Shown here piece after piece: positions 62,394 through 64,000 of a DNA stretch of 64,000 bases. The first letter of the stretch is position 1. Each line of letters opens with the position of its first letter. Made by a program: the position numbers and the translations under genes. The stretch lies in NCBI RefSeq assembly GCF_003052515.2, contig NZ_QARE02000009.1, positions 124,001 to 188,000 of the forward strand, read 5' to 3'. The notes below the pieces were generated by a model. The model was not told where the DNA came from. It saw only the letters and a list, made by a program, of their open reading frames with translations, and made no database searches. The DNA is from Pseudomonas sp. RIT409 (GTDB lineage Bacteria > Pseudomonadota > Gammaproteobacteria > Pseudomonadales > Pseudomonadaceae).

Positions 62394-63326
62394 ATGAACC
62401 GCAATGAGCTGCGTAAGGCGGATATCAACCTGATGGTGGTGTTCGAGACCTTGATGCAAGAGCGCAATGTGACCCGTGCCGCCGAAAAGCTTTTTCTGGG
62501 TCAGCCCACCATCAGTGCCGCGCTGAACCGGCTGCGGGCGTTGTTCAACGATCCGCTGTTCATTCGCGTCGGGCACCGCATGGAGCCCACGGCGCGGGCC
62601 AACGAGATCATTCATCACCTCTCCCCTGCACTGGATGCGATGTCGGTGGCGCTGAGCCTGACTCGCGAGTTCGACCCCGCCAGCAGTGACATGACCTTCC
62701 GTATCGGCCTGTCGGACGATGTCGAGTACAGCCTCCTGCCTCCACTGCTGCGTGCGATCCGCGAGGAAGCGCCGGGGGTGATTCTGGTGATCAAGCAAGT
62801 CAACTACTGGAATGTTTCGGAATTGCTCATGTCCGGCGAGATCACCGTCGGCGTTTGCCTGACCCGTGAACTGCCCGCCAACGCCAAGCGCAAGCTGCTG
62901 CGCAGCGTTCAGCCCATGGTGGTGCGTTCCGATGAGTCACCCGAGCCTTTGACCCTGGACGAATACTGCGCGCGGCCCCACGTCGTGGTGTCCCATGTCG
63001 CGAATATCTCGAGCTTTGCCGATGAGTGGCTGGCCGCGATCGGGCGCAAGCGTCAGGCGGTGTTGTCGGTTCCGCAATACAGCACCCTGCCCGCCCTCAT
63101 GGCCGGTACCGATCTGCTGTGCAACCTGCCGGATCACTTGACGCTGGCAATGGGCAAGACGGGCTTGCTGCGCGGAGAACCCTTGCCGTTCATCACGCCG
63201 AACCTGGAGCTGTCGATGGTCTGGCTGAGCGTGATGGATACCGATCCGGCAGAGCGCTGGCTGCGCAAACGCCTGGAGCAGTTCATGGGGGACCACAGCA
63301 CGCTCCCGCCCTTGCCCAAGGGATGA
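62394..63326 (+). CDS. LysR-family transcriptional regulator
   Basis: This 310-residue protein has an N-terminal LysR helix-turn-helix (about residues 1-65, RNVTRAAEKLFLGQPTISAA) and a two-domain effector-binding part. It resembles the NodD/LinR-like subgroup, with the ADINLMVVFETLMQERNVTR start. It lies divergent from the SDR-GH15 pair, 212 bases away, so it may regulate them. Effector and target are not known. Confidence 0.85.
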   Translation: MNRNELRKADINLMVVFETLMQERNVTRAAEKLFLGQPTISAALNRLRALFNDPLFIRVGHRMEPTARANEIIHHLSPALDAMSVALSLTREFDPASSDMTFRIGLSDDVEYSLLPPLLRAIREEAPGVILVIKQVNYWNVSELLMSGEITVGVCLTRELPANAKRKLLRSVQPMVVRSDESPEPLTLDEYCARPHVVVSHVANISSFADEWLAAIGRKRQAVLSVPQYSTLPALMAGTDLLCNLPDHLTLAMGKTGLLRGEPLPFITPNLELSMVWLSVMDTDPAERWLRKRLEQFMGDHSTLPPLPKG

Positions 63327-63380
63327 GCGACGCGCCTTGACCGACCGCCCCTCGCCTGGCGATCGGTCATGTGACGGACC

Positions 63381-64000
63381 TCAGCCGAAACGACCGGTGA
63401 TGTAATCCTCGGTCTGGGTCTTGGTGGGCTTGGTGAAGATGGTGTCGGTGTCGCCGTGCTCGATCAGCTCGCCCAGGAACATGAACGCGGTGTAGTCCGA
63501 GCAGCGCGCGGCCTGTTGCATGTTGTGGGTGACGATGACCACGGTGAACTGCTCTTTGAGTTCGGTGATCAGCTGTTCGATGCGGCCGGTGGAGATCGGG
63601 TCCAGCGCTGAGGTCGGTTCATCGAGCAACAACACCTGCGGACGCAACGCAATGGTGCGGGCAATGCACAGGCGCTGCTGCTGACCACCCGACAAACCCT
63701 GGGCATTCTTGTCCAGCTTGTCTTTCACTTCGTCCCACAGGGCTGCACCGCGCAGGGCCTCCTCGACGCGGTCTTCCATTTCCCGACGGTTGAGCTTCTC
63801 GTGATGCTTGACGGCGTAGGAAATGTTGTCGCGAATCGTCATGGGAAACGGCACAGGCTTTTGGAAGACCATGCCCACGTGGCTGCGCAGACGGTTCATC
63901 GAGTAGCCCGGAGCGAGGATGTTTTCGCCGTTGAGCAGCACCTCGCCCTTGGCTTCCAACTTCGGGTACATCGAGTAGATCCGGTTGAAGACGCGCAACA
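63381..64000 (-). CDS. pstB: Phosphate ABC transporter ATP-binding protein PstB, 5' end outside the window
   Basis: PstB powers high-affinity phosphate import through PstCA. Only the C-terminal 206 residues are visible; the N-terminal Walker A motif is beyond base 64000. Visible features are [17 protein letters not shown] (Q-loop), [20 protein letters not shown] (signature), the Walker B motif [15 protein letters not shown], the switch [17 protein letters not shown] and a C-terminal [10 protein letters not shown]. These are characteristic of PstB. It converges with the LysR gene. phoU would normally follow, but here the downstream gene is on the other strand. Confidence 0.95.
   Translation of the reverse strand, partial: LRVFNRIYSMYPKLEAKGEVLLNGENILAPGYSMNRLRSHVGMVFQKPVPFPMTIRDNISYAVKHHEKLNRREMEDRVEEALRGAALWDEVKDKLDKNAQGLSGGQQQRLCIARTIALRPQVLLLDEPTSALDPISTGRIEQLITELKEQFTVVIVTHNMQQAARCSDYTAFMFLGELIEHGDTDTIFTKPTKTQTEDYITGRFG

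Noticed and set aside
63327..63380. TGACCGA/TCGGTCA hairpin between the LysR gene and pstB as a terminator
   Set aside because: No T-run follows on either strand, so termination cannot be claimed.

Overview
The window is GC-rich, gene-dense chromosome of a Pseudomonas, most likely of the fluorescens/syringae branch. The best markers are oprF-sigX-cmpX-crfX, the lipoprotein gene oprI, rmf, a 2-methylcitrate operon of the acnD/prpF type, and REP/REPIN repeats of the GAGCGCGCTTGCCCGCGA type common in fluorescent pseudomonads. I see no tRNA or rRNA gene, CRISPR array, insertion sequence or prophage. All comparisons with P. aeruginosa PAO1 gene order are from memory.

Layout. 1-3.8 kb: rlmL (cut by the window edge), rmf, pyrD. 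4-9 kb: nitrate sensing and uptake (nasS, nasT, nasA and a PP2C-phosphatase/Ser-Thr-kinase fusion). nasS and nasA are each preceded by a sigma-54 promoter and by an RNA leader with two A1/G4 hexaloop hairpins overlapping an intrinsic terminator, the target type of the ANTAR protein NasT. The reductase genes and cobA expected next are absent. 9-15 kb: envelope-stress block oprF, sigX, cmpX, crfX, a CorA/ZntB transporter, rraA and an esterase-like hydrolase. 15-25.5 kb: ppsA and its regulator ppsR, then the propionate operon gntR-prpB-prpC-acnD-prpF with three REPINs and no prpD. 25.8-28.9 kb: a three-gene locus of a secreted retropepsin-like protein, a seven-TM protein and an ATP-grasp ligase (Rlo type).

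29-37 kb: pabB, cysH, cysB, a universal stress protein, a 5'-nucleotidase, panE-like, a thioredoxin-like gene, DAHP synthase and a small acetyltransferase. 37.1-43.5 kb: a non-coding stretch with a possible sRNA, oprI beside an L,D-transpeptidase, tesA divergent from ybbA-ybbP. 43.5-51.4 kb: greB, an aroE paralogue, several small or unknown proteins, pbpG, mntH and an MFS transporter. 51.5-59.3 kb: norR without its usual flavohaemoglobin partner, then a tightly coupled five-gene operon resembling the mycobacterial decaprenyl-phosphoryl-D-arabinofuranose pathway (HAD-UbiA fusion, DprE1-like, DprE2-like, a flippase-like protein and a GT-C-like glycosyltransferase). 59.3-64 kb: an HVA1/TUDOR protein, a GH15 hydrolase, an SDR dehydrogenase, a LysR regulator and pstB (cut by the edge).

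The most interesting items are the duplicated NasT-type attenuators, which predict autoregulation of nasST, set beside a locus lacking its reductases, and the arabinofuranose-type operon, whose HAD-UbiA fusion may join prenyl transfer and dephosphorylation in one protein.
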